A stretch of 64,000 nt of DNA, taken from Hydractinia symbiolongicarpus. Taxonomy: Eukaryota; Cnidaria; Hydrozoa; Anthoathecata; Hydractiniidae. The stretch covers positions 9,035,001 to 9,099,000 of the forward strand of contig NC_079888.1 in assembly GCF_029227915.1 (NCBI RefSeq), given 5' to 3'. A program made the position numbers and the translations under genes. Under the pieces are notes generated by a model. That model had not been told where the DNA came from, did not search any database, and saw only the letters and a program-made list of their open reading frames with translations. This document shows positions 9,701 through 21,505 of this stretch, in pieces. The stretch's first letter is position 1. Every line of letters starts with the position of its first letter.

Positions 9701-12700
9701 TAATATGGGGCTTTAAATTATGTTTTTAGACAATTTTTCTGGCATTCTATAATGATTGACAAGATTTTTAAAACGCGACTGTACATCCAGAAGAATATAA
9801 AAATATTTGAAATCGAAAGTTTGAAATCTGATCTTTATGATTGACAACACCTTTTTTTTTTAGTTATCTAAAAAATATATTTTTGAATAACTTTATAATC
9901 AGCATAGACAAATATAAAGTTGTGTACATATCACTAACGTACACGCCTTGTAGCTTATCTATATTGACTCTTGTTTATGACAGTTAAAAGACTTGTGGTC
10001 ATTTGACTGCAACTGGCGTATTTACACCACGACGTAGTGATAAGATTAAGCCTTAGTTCTTCTTTTTTTTCGACGCTATCACTGTGGTATATTACCCACG
10101 ATGAATTAGATAAATCCCCGCTCCTTTTTAAGTCAAACTGATTCCGACTCATCCGAAGAAGACATAATTATTGCACCAGTATTTAATAAATTTGTTGGTT
10201 TTGAACGAAAATATATTGTGGTCGTGTATTTCGTGTTGAATTATAAACGCGCGCTGCCTATTTTTTGGCAATAACACGTATTCTTTTTTTAAAGTAAATT
10301 ATGTCAGTACAAGTAGCTCAATTGGTAGATCGGGAGAAATCTCCGATGCAGGTTTGAATCCTACCTGGTTCACATATACCGCATTAAAATGAAACGCTCC
10401 TAATATTATATAATCAAGAAACGTAACAGAGGCGAAATTGGTTGCTCTAAACAAGTTACTTACTGATTCCGTGGTTCAAACCTGGTAACAAAAAACATAT
10501 TCTAATCTCCATCGAGTGTCCGTATCTGCAATTTTAAAGTTTATAACTATGCGAGTATGATCGAGGACTAGAAAGTGCCGAATTCTGTTGTCTCTAGGTC
10601 TCTGCAATCCCTTACACATCACACAACAACGCAAAAGAGAGAAAAGTAGGGAAATCTTATGCAGTGATCATCACACTCATTTTATTCGTATAGCAGAAAG
10701 AATAATTTTTCTAACACATTTTGAATTTTTATAGTGTCATCATTTTTATTGAATTTGTTAAAAAACCTCGCACTCATTTAAAACCTACCTAGCCTACCTA
10801 TACCTTCAACTTTACCGCTGTATATTTACTTAAAACTTTTAATGGCCTCGGCTAGCGTATTCTGGCAAAGTCCATGATACCATGGCTCGCATCTCCTCCA
10901 ATCCCCAAAACATCCTAAGCCATGGCTAAAGGTGACGCTTCTTGACGCGCTCGCCACCTTAGCCATTTCAAAAGTATTCATAACCAGTCTTAAGTTAACA
11001 TTGTTCTTGGTAAACAGAACGTTTTTTGCTATGTCAGAAGTATCAGCTTAAGCAAAGAAAAACACGTTCAAAGTGACGCTTTTTTTTAATGGTACTCGAG
11101 AACTTACTTTTCCGTCATGATAGATATTATTTTACATAACCAAATTTTAAATTATGATTGGTAACAGATCTTTTTGTTTTGTGGCTAGCTTATTTCAACA
11201 TTCAAAAAAATGATTTAAAAATGATAAAAAGCAAGCATAAAAAAACATCTAGTTACAAGGCACATAGATCTTGTTTGTTGTTATAGAAGACTAGTTGTTG
11301 GACTGCAAAAAAAACACGGGATATTTCCTGCATCCTTAGCATAAAGTATTTTCTAATCTTCGGGCGTTACCGAATATTAACAATTTGTATGCCTGGAAAG
11401 TTCTTAATAAATATTTCGGATGAAAAAAATATTTAGACGTGCCAGCTCGCACTTTTCGCATTTCTTTATCTTGCTTCAGCTTCTATAAAAAACATAATAC
11501 TTTACTATTTGGCAGTTCCCAAAGGAATGAATCTACCTTTGCTAATAGCTCCGCATCTAGAAAAGCTGGTTTCTATTCGAGTCAGTTGCGGCCGATTAAA
11601 ATGGCGTTATATTTTGTAATAGAACTCTGCAACCACAGTGCAATCTGTCAAACGAACACCAGTGGTGAAAAAAATGTGTCCGCTTTATATTCCTAAAAAA
11701 GTGAGCTAGTTGTATTGGGTCTTTTACACTTTCTTCCTAAATGCATTATCTAAACAAATAGTCAATAGTACACAAAAAAGTCATACGTACCATAAACTTT
11801 CAAAATACACATAAAAATATAAAGACCGACGTGAAACTTCCAAACTCGATGCTTCATTACCTGTACAGGGCACATTAGACAAGCCAAAAACAAAACCAAA
11901 GCTAAAGCAGCTAAATTTGAAACGAAATTAACTTTAATATGCTGCGCCCAGCCGCGACACCATCTTTCGCCAGTTGAAGCACGCGTAGATGGATTAAAAT
12001 CTTCTTAAAATAAGATTGCGGTATGGACATTTGCATTAGTAAGAAATCATTGAATCCACTACACTCGGTTAAATAACCTTTTTTAAGTTAACTTGCTGTG
12101 CTTCTATCGTCTTTTTGCATGCGAACACAATGAATCTGTTTTCAAAGAGGAAATTGTCACAAAATGCCATATGTATTTTGACTAGCTTTCGGAGGATTCA
12201 AGTTCCTACGCCCCCACATACAAGGTATAAAGATCAGGTTCTTCTTAAAAAATTTGATCCATAATGGATGACGAGTTAACATGACTAGCCTTGGTGGTTT
12301 TTCCGGTGAGATATACCGAAGTGTTTGCACGCTTTAACTTTGAGATGGTTTTCGAGCGGGTGCCATAATATCTAGTATCGTTTTTAGAACACGTAAAATT
12401 TGTAAATGATCAAAATATCGCGCGTAAGTTATTGGAAAAATATTAGAAAATGCAAAAAGCAATAAAAAAAGCGATTTTAAGTTTTTCCACTTTAATGTTA
12501 ACCGCTTGTTCCAGTCAATACAAATTCCGAAAAAAAGCCGTACGAAAGACAGTAACCTAAAAGTTATGTTTAGAAAGTTTTCAGTAGAAAAGTAAAAAAT
12601 TATAAAAAAATTGGATAATCTGCATGGGCGCTGATGACAGAAAACAACGGTACGCCTGTTCAGCTATTATTCTTTATATCATTTTATAACTATTATATAG

Positions 12701-12906
12701 TTAAAAAACATGTAACAATCTTTCAATTCAATTTCTGTACTAAAAATATAATTATATCTCTCCTATCACAGCTTTGGTTTAAATCGTTTAAAATGTTTTT
12801 ACCGAAAAAAATTTCAAGTTTAAGGATAAGTTGTAAAACGCGAAGCGTTTTTAATTGATTGCTACTTGATTTTAGAAGAATCATTATCCATGCTGCTACG
12901 TCAAAA
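9701..12906. other. non-coding stretch
   Basis: No gene is supported. It holds a tRNA-like segment (10,307-10,371). The frame around 11,439-11,696 lacks splice context or family resemblance. Confidence 0.45.
10307..10371 (+). other. tRNA-like sequence with pol III A and B boxes
   Basis: TAGCTCAATTGG matches the internal A box and GGTTTGAATCC matches the B box (one T for C). The flanking 7-base ends pair at 5 of 7 positions. The whole is only 65 bases, and the anticodon arm is replaced by a near-palindrome (TCGG(G)AGAAATCTCCGA) with no proper 7-base loop. It is therefore a tRNA pseudogene or the head of a tRNA-derived SINE, not a working tRNA. Confidence 0.4.
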
Positions 12907-13472
12907 TAGTGGTACAACCTTACTATAGAGGACACCATTGGGACCCCGCAAAAGTATCCGCTGTATAGAGGTGTTCCCTACATAGAGGATCGTCCCGAAT
13001 TCGCTTATATTGCTTCAAAAGCCTACTCTTGAGTGTTGGGATATAATAAAGAATAAATGTGCAAAGAGGATGGGTTTAGGAGAAAAGATACCCAAAGAAA
13101 CTAAGTCTTGTAAATATTCCATTCAAAAAATTAAGAACAAAATCAGACTTCTTAAAACAGTACTGCTTTATCTTGTTGCAGACAATTTAATATTGTGTTA
13201 TATTATTTTAATATACTGTTTTGAGTAAAATACAAACAGGCTTCTTACAAGAACTATTTTACATGATCCATTGTTAGACATGTCCGCCAAAAAGAGGTAA
13301 GTTTTGGTGGTAAAGCAAGTTTTGACGTTGAAATGACATCCAATATAACCCGTCCACTAATAGAGGTTTGGTTATAAGAATTTGCCCATCATTTCATCCG
13401 TTCCTGAGAAAAGCTTTCCTTGTGGAGAGGTGTCCGCTATATAGGATGTCCGCTATAGGGAGGTTTTACTGC
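12907..13472. mobile_element. pogo/Tigger-like MITE
   Basis: The left end reads ACAACCTTACTATAGAGGAC. The inverted right end reads AAAACCTCCCTATAGCGGAC. The pattern of CTATAGAGG/TGTCCGCTATA steps near both ends is like that of widespread pogo-type (Tc1/mariner) elements. No transposase motif is seen. A 72-residue frame inside (13,010-13,228) is probably not a gene. Confidence 0.6.
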
Positions 13473-13578
13473 ATTTAAGATGCACATTTATAAAAATTGA
13501 CTGTTAATTTTACAGAAATGTATTAGGCGCTATAAAAGACTGTTATAATGGGTGACGATAGTACAGCATTGAAGTATT

Positions 13579-14328
13579 TTACTTCATACCCTTAAACAAC
13601 CATTCGTAATCCGGTGTTATATCAGAAGTTACTATTCCTTCTCCATTTGTAAAATTCTTCCACGATGCATTCCAGTGATCTCTAAGACTTATCGAATGAC
13701 TAGTCAAGTCAACAAGTTTTGTCTTGTTCACTCCTACTTTCACAAGTGGATCTAAATGAGGACCGATGGCACGGTTTACTCTTGCGTAACCAGGGCGTAC
13801 ATTTGCCATGGCGCTATTCATGTATTTCAACAAACGCTTGAGATTCTTCGCCACGACTGTGTCTGATGCCCCTTTGTTTTGAAGTATCTTCTTTAAGCTA
13901 TCACGAACCTTATTTTTGTTGCGGTTGTTGGTGTTGTTGAAGACGGTAAAAGCAGTTCGATCATCTTTTAAGTGACTGTAGAGAAACCAACCTTTGTCAA
14001 TCATGTGTAGATCTTCCGATAGCTTCATCATCTGCTTATCCCATTTGGCTACATTATCGTCATACGATGGGTTTCGTATCTTTGGGTAGTCATCGCAAAC
14101 TAATCTTCGTATGGTCGTAAGCGAAAGCACCTGTGCGGGTGCGAATCTACTACCTATGGGTCGTTCTAACGAAATCCCGACGACCTTTAAAGCGCATTGT
14201 GTGTCCGATGTAAATTGTATTTGAGCATTGCACGCTTCTGTTATCTCTTTCTTTAAATCTCCAGAAGTTGGAGAAACCAGCACACTGAATAGGACAGAAA
14301 TGAGCAATACTTCACACTTTATGTTCAT
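13579..14328 (-). CDS. secreted 249-residue protein, paralogue of the protein at 46,072-46,821
   Basis: A hydrophobic signal peptide (residues 1-23, ending SPTSG) precedes a 226-residue mature region without membrane segments. It has an EACN motif at 31-34, a second conserved Cys in RRLVCDD (78), and a block NSAMANVRPGY...N..IGPHLDP (171-194). It ends with GEGIVTSDITPD (229-240). These blocks, their order and the total length match the other 249-residue protein. That relative has AHIVP where this one has AQVLS (65-69). A splice acceptor (TTTTTACAG) directly precedes the ATG, so the 5' UTR is spliced and the whole coding region is one exon. I do not recognise the family. The AHIVP/N-rich pairing vaguely recalls His-Me (HNH) nucleases, but this copy lacks the His and any such activity is unproven. 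Confidence 0.8.
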   Translation of the reverse strand: MNIKCEVLLISVLFSVLVSPTSGDLKKEITEACNAQIQFTSDTQCALKVVGISLERPIGSRFAPAQVLSLTTIRRLVCDDYPKIRNPSYDDNVAKWDKQMMKLSEDLHMIDKGWFLYSHLKDDRTAFTVFNNTNNRNKNKVRDSLKKILQNKGASDTVVAKNLKRLLKYMNSAMANVRPGYARVNRAIGPHLDPLVKVGVNKTKLVDLTSHSISLRDHWNASWKNFTNGEGIVTSDITPDYEWLFKGMK

Positions 14329-14862
14329 CTGTAAAAATTAATAGAAATAATATAATGAATTGCATAACAGAGGTATCGTAGTTTCGTATTCGTTTGAAAT
14401 GTGACAGGTAATAGATGCGAAAAAGGTGTCCAAGTGGTAAGGAAGTTTGACTTGTAGTCATAAAGATGATAGATATGTCCACATTTTGAGTTTTTATCTT
14501 TTGCATAGTCAGAAGTTGATCAATACTTTCTTCGAAAATTAAAATTGGCAAAGCCAGCATATATTTGGTTTATATATTGAAAACGCACTAATCGTGTAGA
14601 AAGCAGTTAATGGAAAAATCTAAAAATAAAAAAATTTGGTGGATTTGGCGGTTTTGAAAACAAGTCATATTAAATTCCCGTCAAAATTTAGATTTTTCTC
14701 AACCCGCTTAATTAAATTCCCCAAAAAATTAAATAACTTCCGCTCTTTTTAGTTTTAAAAATTTAATTAGTGAAAAACTTGATTTTGGATTATGTGAATA
14801 AAAAAAAAGTTAAGTTTAGTATTTGATGATCAAGGTTTTTTTTTAATACTCAATTCTTAAAG

Positions 14863-14924
14863 CATGTTTTAATGTGGTTTAAAACCACTTTAAAACATGT
14901 TTTAACCACATTAAAACCATGTTT
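14863..14924. repeat. three-arm AT-rich inverted repeat
   Basis: CATGTTTTAATGTGGTTT is followed by its near-complement (AAAACCACTTTAAAACATG) and then by a third related arm (GTTTTAACCACATTAAAAC). The arms differ by one or two bases. Confidence 0.7.
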
Positions 14925-15605
14925 TATATATACCCGCTCATACCACAGTAAAACCTGCTTTAATGAAGCCAGTTTTAATAAACCTAGTTCTAATAAAACA
15001 ACCTGTCAAGGTTGTTGTTTTGTGTTTTATCGACAACCATGTTTAAACATAACAAAAATGGCGGCGTGCTCGTACAGCACGAGAAAGTTGTTCACAACAT
15101 TAGAAGATAAATGAAGCAAAATATAAAGAATTAAATGTAGTTGAACTCATATTCGAATTAAGTTTTTATTCAGAAGAAAACCTTTTGGTGTATTTTACGC
15201 TGGTGTAAAGTAGCTGTTTACACATTCATAATGAAAAAGAATTCCAATATATCCAGTTGACATGACGCTGTATATCTGGTGTAAGAACCGAGTTTTAATG
15301 AAAATCAGTTTAAGGTTACTGTAAAGGAAACAAATTTTTTTTTTAGGTTTTTTTTTTTAAAAAAATTCATGACATATAGAAAAAAAAATTCTCTTTCGAA
15401 TGACATATTTTATATTCCATGAAAATATTTGGAACATCCCTTTTTTCTGGAAAAAGCCTTTTCAGAGGTGTTATATCCTTCACACCTTCGAGAAAATATG
15501 TGCAAAATGAGTTGAGCATATTTTTTGTAAACATTATGCATGATATGAAACTACCGTATAAATATATGCATAATAATATTTTTTAGATAGTTTAATTTCA
15601 CCATC

Positions 15606-15631
15606 GATATATATATATATATATATATATA
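15606..15631. repeat. (AT)n microsatellite
   Basis: An uninterrupted AT dinucleotide run of about 25 bases. Confidence 0.9.
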
Positions 15632-16997
15632 AATGTTGTCGTATAAAAAATCATTAAAAAAAAAATCAAAGTTAAGGAGTATGCATATAAGCTTTTTCTT
15701 GTAACCCTGACTTCTGTCTGTTAATAATTCTAAACGCGTGCACGCATATTCAGCATAAAGAAAAAGTTCATACTTCCATCTTCTTTCTACATACTCAGTT
15801 CACACATTTTCATAACACCTACGAAAATCTTTAAAAACAAATATCTCGTTAGTAAATTTTCGCATACATGCTTTTACGTTTGTGGTCTCTTTTTCCGAAA
15901 GCTTCCTATTGGCTCATTAAAATTTTCGGTAATGGAAAGCTGAATAAACTATGCACAAAAGGTTCCCGGATTTTTTTGTATAAATTACTGATTAGCGAAT
16001 TATGACGACAGAAATAAAAAAATATGCATTTTTTTGAATGATTATATATAATTACCAATAATATCATAACGACGTTGTTACAAAAAAAAAGCCGGGAACC
16101 TTTTTGAATTTAATTTATGCTGAATATAATAGTGCAAAAACGAGAAGTTTGCGAACACGCGTTCGGAAAAAGAAGCCATTTTAAAACGTACGGTGAGAAA
16201 AAAATGGTGTCTGTTTAATTCATTATATTTTCTTTTTGGAAAATTAACATCTCACGAAAATAACACTATCAAAAAAGTCTTTCATCAAACATTCAGAAAC
16301 AAAAAAAAAATATAATTTTAAGAAAAAATATAAAAGTATTGATAAATTATAATGGTTTTTTTGAGACTACTCATCAAGTGAGTTTTTTCTTTTACAGTAA
16401 TCTTAAGTAAAACCAGTTTAATTTAAACCAGCTCTGTTAGGTTTGAATGGGGTATAAGTTTATGATTGTTATTGTAAAAAAGCTATGCTGTTTACTTTAA
16501 TGGTTAAATAGAAAAATATAAATTAAAAATTTATTAAAAAATACACTCTGTATTGTGTAATAAATACTACAAAACACACCAGCGTTAGAGAATAATAAAA
16601 ATTAAAAAAATAATAAAATCAAAAAAAACAACTTGCCTTTTTTTAAGATTATAACTGACTTGGTTTCTCTATTGCTAGAATAATATAATTAATTTTTTCA
16701 CAGTGAATTGAAGCATTTAAACAGATTCTAAACAAAAATTAACTTTTGTAAACAAAATCAAATTAATATTGTCGGTACAATTCGGTTAGATCTGAAACCA
16801 AACATTGAGCATGGTCCAGATTTTTTTTAAACAGGATTTCGCTTTTCTTCCGTAAAAAGAAAGTTAATTTCTTGTCTTTTCTTGTCTGTTTTTTTTATTT
16901 GAACCTTATATTATTGGTGGCGCAACTTCATTTTCAATGAAATTGATTGATAGAACAGGATAGTACAAATATTGTTCAACTGGTAAGGATATTGAAC

Positions 16998-17089
16998 AAC
17001 CTCGTCCCCAGGGTATCTTATATCTTTTCTGACATCGGAACGCTGTTCCGATTATAGAAAAAAGACAACAGCTGCTGGGAACGAGGTTG
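16998..17089. mobile_element. short MITE with CAACCTCGTCCCCAGGG ends
   Basis: CAACCTCGTCCCCAGGG at the left is mirrored by CTGGGAACGAGGTTG at the right, 92 bp overall. Related ends occur at 43,672-43,772, near 47,655-47,672, and inside every unit of the large array. It is non-coding. Confidence 0.7.
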
Positions 17090-17149
17090 GATGAAGACGG
17101 TACAGTGACAGAAGAAGGGAAAACGTTTATTTTAAAAGAAGCTATCATG

Positions 17150-18170
17150 TATATTTCGCGGGCAGAAACTTTCGCGTAAAAAAAAAAATGGAATTTATGA
17201 ATTAAACTTTTAAACACAAATTTCGGGGGAAAAAACTTTCGCGAGTAAGAAAAATTTTTTTTTTTTCGCGTGAAAAAACTTTTGTGAATGAGCAAAAAAT
17301 TTTCTTGCTTTGTTGAAAGTAAAAAAAATAGACAAAAAACATTGTGATAGATTGATAGACCAAAAAAAGGGAAAGATTGTATGCGTACAATGGAATCTCT
17401 CTAAAGCGGACATGGCCTATATAACGAACACTATTCCTTGGAACGGAATGACTTTAGGTCAATCTCTATATAAGGCGGACAGTTATAAGGCGGACACTTT
17501 ATGAAACTTTTTTTCACACCAAATGACATTTTCCCTTGGGAAAGGTCTGTGTAAAGCGGACACATAAAAAAAACACTTGTTAAATTTTCATATTCATCTT
17601 TATTTCCTACATTTTTTAACTTTTTTTATTTACAATCTCTAAAATCTTTTTAATTTTTTTTCAGCCTAATTAACGCCTTTATCGACACCTATAAACTCGT
17701 ATAGAACTGGAAATTTGCCATTGCAAATTCGTCTCCAATATCCGGCCACCATGTGTTCATGTAGGTATGGTATCCTCGAACAAATAAATTAAAGGCAAGT
17801 CTTTTTTATGTTATAAGAATCCTGCTCAGGATTTCTCAGTAAAAATTTTTATGAGCTTTGAGCCTTTCATTTTAATTCGATGGTAAATTTGATTTTATGT
17901 TTTCGGCAAAATTTTGCCGTGAAAGTGATTTTTGGATACAATCTCTATAAAGCGGACACTTCTATAAGACGGACACTTTTTTTGCAGCAATGGTTTCCGC
18001 TTTAGAGAGATTTCACTGTATTAACATGTGTCGTTGATTTTTTTGATAACAACAAATTTCAAGAAGGGGCCATGAACTTTCTTGAAAAAAAAAGATTTTT
18101 CGCGTGAAAAACTTTCGCGTTTAGCTCTTACGAAATTACCAAAGGCAAAAACTTTCGCGAAAAAGGGCCA
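17150..18170. repeat. AAACTTTCGCG motif field split by a MITE
   Basis: AAACTTTCGCG or its variants occur at about 17,167, 17,234, 17,264, 18,097, 18,110 and 18,146, on both sides of the pogo-like element at 17,386-18,020. The symmetry suggests one older repeat rich in TTTCGCG that was interrupted by the later insertion. Confidence 0.5.
17386..18020. mobile_element. pogo-like MITE with TA target duplication
   Basis: The left end TACAATGGAATCTCTCTAAA matches the inverted right end TACAGTGAAATCTCTCTAAA, both continuing GCGGA. TA at each outer edge fits a Tc1/mariner-type target duplication. Several internal AAGCGGACA steps repeat near the ends. There is no transposase. Related GCGGACA-rich sequence is present in each unit of the coiled-coil array. 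Confidence 0.7.
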
Positions 18171-19587
18171 AAAAACGCAAAAAATACGAAAGCTTATGCC
18201 CTTAAAGTAGCTTCCGAGCAAGGTGGAAAGTATTATCCCTTGTGATTGATGTTTACAAAATTTTTTTTTTTTTATGTTCTAATTAAAAAACAGACGGCTA
18301 AATAAATGATTGATGAGGTGGAATGCGAGTGCTCACAACTTGTCTCGTTTCAGAAAAAGACCTCGTTTTCATTAAAGACAAAATAGGCATGGAAAAAGTT
18401 ATATTGTTTGTATAAACGATAATCAGAAGAACTAACTAATAAATCGTTTCCCTTGGGTAATATTTCAAATTATTAGAATTTAACTCACAATCTTATTCCT
18501 ACTTTCGCCCTGTTTCTTAAAGACCAAGAATTTTCAACGATTTGAAAGTTTCGCGTTTCTGTATAGTGCAGACAGGTCTGCCATTATGAATTGGTATACA
18601 CGAAATTGACACCTGTACAAAACACCGTGAGTGCGTGAAAAAAATACCCTGGATAGTTGTATCAGAAAAGGCTAGAATATTTTTAACATGAAGTATATTT
18701 CGAAACTTTTACTATGAAGCTTTTTTGTTGCTTTTGAGTATATTTATTTAGAGGATTTGTTCTTCTTTTTTTAATTCTCGTCAACGTTGTTCCCGGGGCT
18801 TCGTTTCAGTGTTGTGACTTGAGATATTGCCCATGACCATAATACGGTTTGAGTGGCAACATGGTTTATATTTTTCTGTTACCTGTGTCATTATCAAAAG
18901 AATAAATCACAGGCACATGACTATGCCTGAATTTTTATTTAAACGGTAGTTGAAAGAAATAAAGAGGATATCACGCTTGAAAAGGGACACCGTTTTAAGA
19001 ACTCTGCACAATTAAGCGACATGGTACTGAGCCCTCATCCATGTGTAACTCAAGATTAATTCTTACACTTTCACAGTGAACTCATATTCCGTAATGTAAA
19101 AATGCTAGCCAATTGTTTTTGCTATAGTGTGGTAACCCAGGCTGTAAGCTGCATTTATTTTTCAACAGGGAATTATTTAAAAATATATATTCATTACACC
19201 TGAAACGCTGTGTCGGTGTAAGCCCTTCACTGGATTTGTGAAGTTCTTTTCATGAGCACTAAAGCGCTCTATCTGGATGTGCAGCACATTGTACGAACAA
19301 CCTGACAGTCAATTTTGGGTCATCTAGCTAGTCGTATTTTGTCTGTCTGGCTACTCCATAGCTTTATTTCTAACTCCTGTCTGAGTATTTTCATTACTTC
19401 GTTTTATCAAGCGGACAAAATGCACGACATGTCGATTCGGAAAATATGTACGACAGTTGAAAATCTGAGGGACGGCGAACCCGACTAATGACGTCTATAT
19501 TTTAATAGCTACTCTAATAATATTGTAGAAGAACTACTTTGTTCATCACTAACATACTGTTCTGGGGGCAGCGGATCGATTCCTTGT
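18171..19587. other. non-coding stretch before the array
   Basis: No gene, splice-supported frame or clear repeat was found. Confidence 0.4.
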
Positions 19588-20389
19588 TTAGTAGATTACC
19601 GGAACTCACCAGAACAGAGCTTTGTTTACAATCTCGCTTGTTAAGCTTGTTATATTTGGACGGCCTAAAAATATGAAATCCTAACAAGTACTAGGACGAG
19701 GTTGCCTTTGTTTTGCATCTGCCACAATACAAATGAGAAGCCTTGGGAACGAGACTAAAAAACTAAATCTAGCATATCAAATATATTACATCTGTTGTGA
19801 TATGCATATCAGCATATCAAAATAATTCTTAGATTATCAGGAAAGTCATTAAAATGTCGTGATAAATGTGTTATTAGAATATATTTACAAAACATAAATT
19901 ACAAAAAATAGTAGACGTGTACCCCAACCTACCTTTATAACGAAAGACCTCACAAAACCTAATTGATAAAATGAGAATTAAAGACTAGAATTATTGAAAA
20001 CAAAATAAGACGTCGCCGGGTATTTGCCGCCTTTCCACGACGACATCTTATGGTTGCCTTCATATGAATTCAAGTTCTTTTTAAGAAAAAAGTGGCCGGT
20101 AAAACCTCACAAAAAACAAAACAAGATTTAAAAGCAAAGAATAAATAGAAGGGCTGCATTTTTAGCACAAGTATTCTCTCAGGACTCGACTTTAGCTTAG
20201 CATGATAACTCAAACTTCTGCGGCCGCCAATTCACAGATAACCTTAAAGTTATCACACTAGGAAATAAAGGGTGTCTATCTAAAATACTTGTTAAAAGTA
20301 TTTATTGCCCTGGTCATTTGTGCCTGACCATAGCGTAGTCAATCACTTTTGTGAAAATGATTGGCTAAAAAAAATCGCTAGAGATTCAG

Positions 20390-20512
20390 AAAAGAAATCA
20401 GAAAAAATTCAGAAAGAAATCCAGAAAGAAGAACTCCAAAAAATGTCAGAGAAAAATAGGAAAAAAATTTAAAAAAATTAAAAAAAGTTCAGAAAAAATG
20501 AATAAAGGTAGG
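20390..20512. repeat. purine-rich tract downstream of each array gene (unit 1 example)
   Basis: Irregular repeats of CAGAAAGAAATCCAGAAAG and poly-A lie just past the gene stop. On the transcribed strand this is pyrimidine-rich, and it falls in the likely 3' UTR or transcription-end region. It is long in units 2-5, about 53 bp shorter in units 7-10 and mostly deleted in unit 6, so it accounts for most of the unit length differences. Confidence 0.7.
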
Positions 20513-20526
20513 ACGGGGTAAGGAAA

Positions 20527-21415
20527 TTAGAATTTTTGCATTTCTGCAGCATGCAACTGAAGTAGTTCCTCAACTTCCTCAATCGCAGCCACAACTTTCA
20601 GCTTCTTCTTGGAAACCTTCCTTGGAAAGATTTTGCAAATAAAATTGCTACGCAAAATATTTGTAATTCCAGCACACTTGTTGCGAAGCATTGTGGCGAA
20701 GCTTCTTGTTTGCTCTGTACATTGGATGTTCTTCATATCCATCTCAGCAACTTTTCTTTTTAGGTCTTCAATTGCATCTTGTTGATACGCGTTGGTTACT
20801 TCTAATTCCTTCATTTTGCATTCCATGTTAAAAGCAGAGCGATTCAAGCCATCATTTTTCTTTTTCAAAGCATCGCGTTCACCTTCCACCTTTTCTAACA
20901 CCCTTTCAACTTCCATTCTCTTTACCTTTTCTTTTTCGCATCCTTCAGCAGCTTCTGCAGCCAGCTTTACCACGGGTTTCATTGCTTCTTCAATTATCTC
21001 CGGTATGGCATTAACTTTAGCGCTTAACCGATCCAATTCTTTGTCACATTCCTTTATGTTACCATTAAGGATTTCTTGCAGATGTTTTATCTTCGTTAGA
21101 TGCGTTTTACTGATCTCTTCGCTGTGTTGTCGAAGTTTCTTTTCATCCGCAACAGCTTGAGATATGGATGTCAACTTATCTTCGTAAGCTTCCTTTATCT
21201 CCTGAAAAAATAAGAGTGGATATATCTTTACAGATTGTGGCCAGACACAAAAAACTCTGGGCTCTCTATTAGTTTATATTATGGTAAGTATAGCAAGAAC
21301 TGACGAAAAGGTCAGAGGAAGCGTAGTGACAGAAATAGTTATAACTTTTGTTGAACTGCTTTACCTTTTTCACAGAATCCATACCAACAATATCGTTACT
21401 ATTTTGCCTTTCCAT
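20527..21415 (-). CDS. array copy 1: 241-residue coiled-coil protein, two exons
   Basis: Exon 1 is 21365-21415 (17 codons, MERQNSNDIVGMDSVKK) and ends AAG before a GTAAAG donor. The intron is 163 bp and ends TTATTTTTTCAG. Exon 2 is 20527-21201, opens EIKEAYEDKLTSISQ and ends at TAA. Both junctions are phase 0. An in-frame TAA lies 21 bases before the ATG, so the start is secure. The protein is almost wholly charged helix: a long coiled coil (about residues 45-190), six cysteines (69, 105, 145, 178, 193, 206), a basic patch PRKVSKKKLK near 210-219, and an acidic-leucine end. There is no signal peptide or membrane segment. I do not recognise the family. Copy 1 is the most diverged: Lys130, Met147, Thr153 and Arg183 replace Ile, Ile, Ile and Lys. 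About half of the roughly eight exon changes are synonymous. Confidence 0.8.
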
Positions 21416-21448
21416 TTTAGCGAGTTCCTTTCGTTACTGAGTGTTTGC

Positions 21449-21505
21449 TCAAAGTATAATACGGACAAATTTGACGTCAAATTTGTGTGCACTGTCTTGA
21501 CGTCA
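21449..21505 (-). promoter_or_regulatory. paired CRE palindromes upstream of array copy 1
   Basis: TGACGTCA occurs at 21472-21479 and 21498-21505, 57 and 83 bases upstream of the ATG. Their centres are 26 bp apart, and the nearer one lies inside an 18-bp perfect palindrome (AAATTTGACGTCAAATTT). A TATA-like TATTATACTT lies between them and the ATG. TGACGTCA is the full consensus for CREB/ATF bZIP factors. The same pair lies at the same offset (945 and 971 bases above the stop) in all ten units. Confidence 0.6.

Larger units (their letters stand above)
14329..16997. other. non-coding, AT-rich stretch
   Basis: It contains an inverted-repeat cluster (14,863-14,924), an (AT)n run and many AAACCAGTTTTAAT-like motifs near 14,960, 15,290 and 16,410 that hint at an old repeat. 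The open frames are short and unsupported. Confidence 0.45.

Noticed and set aside
10430-10495. Second tRNA gene from a GGTTCAAACC match
   Set aside because: No A box or acceptor pairing could be found at the right distance.
20792-21160. 122-residue plus-strand frame opposite each coiled-coil gene
   Set aside because: It is the antisense shadow of exon 2; its Ser/Phe-rich composition follows from complementing Lys/Glu codons.
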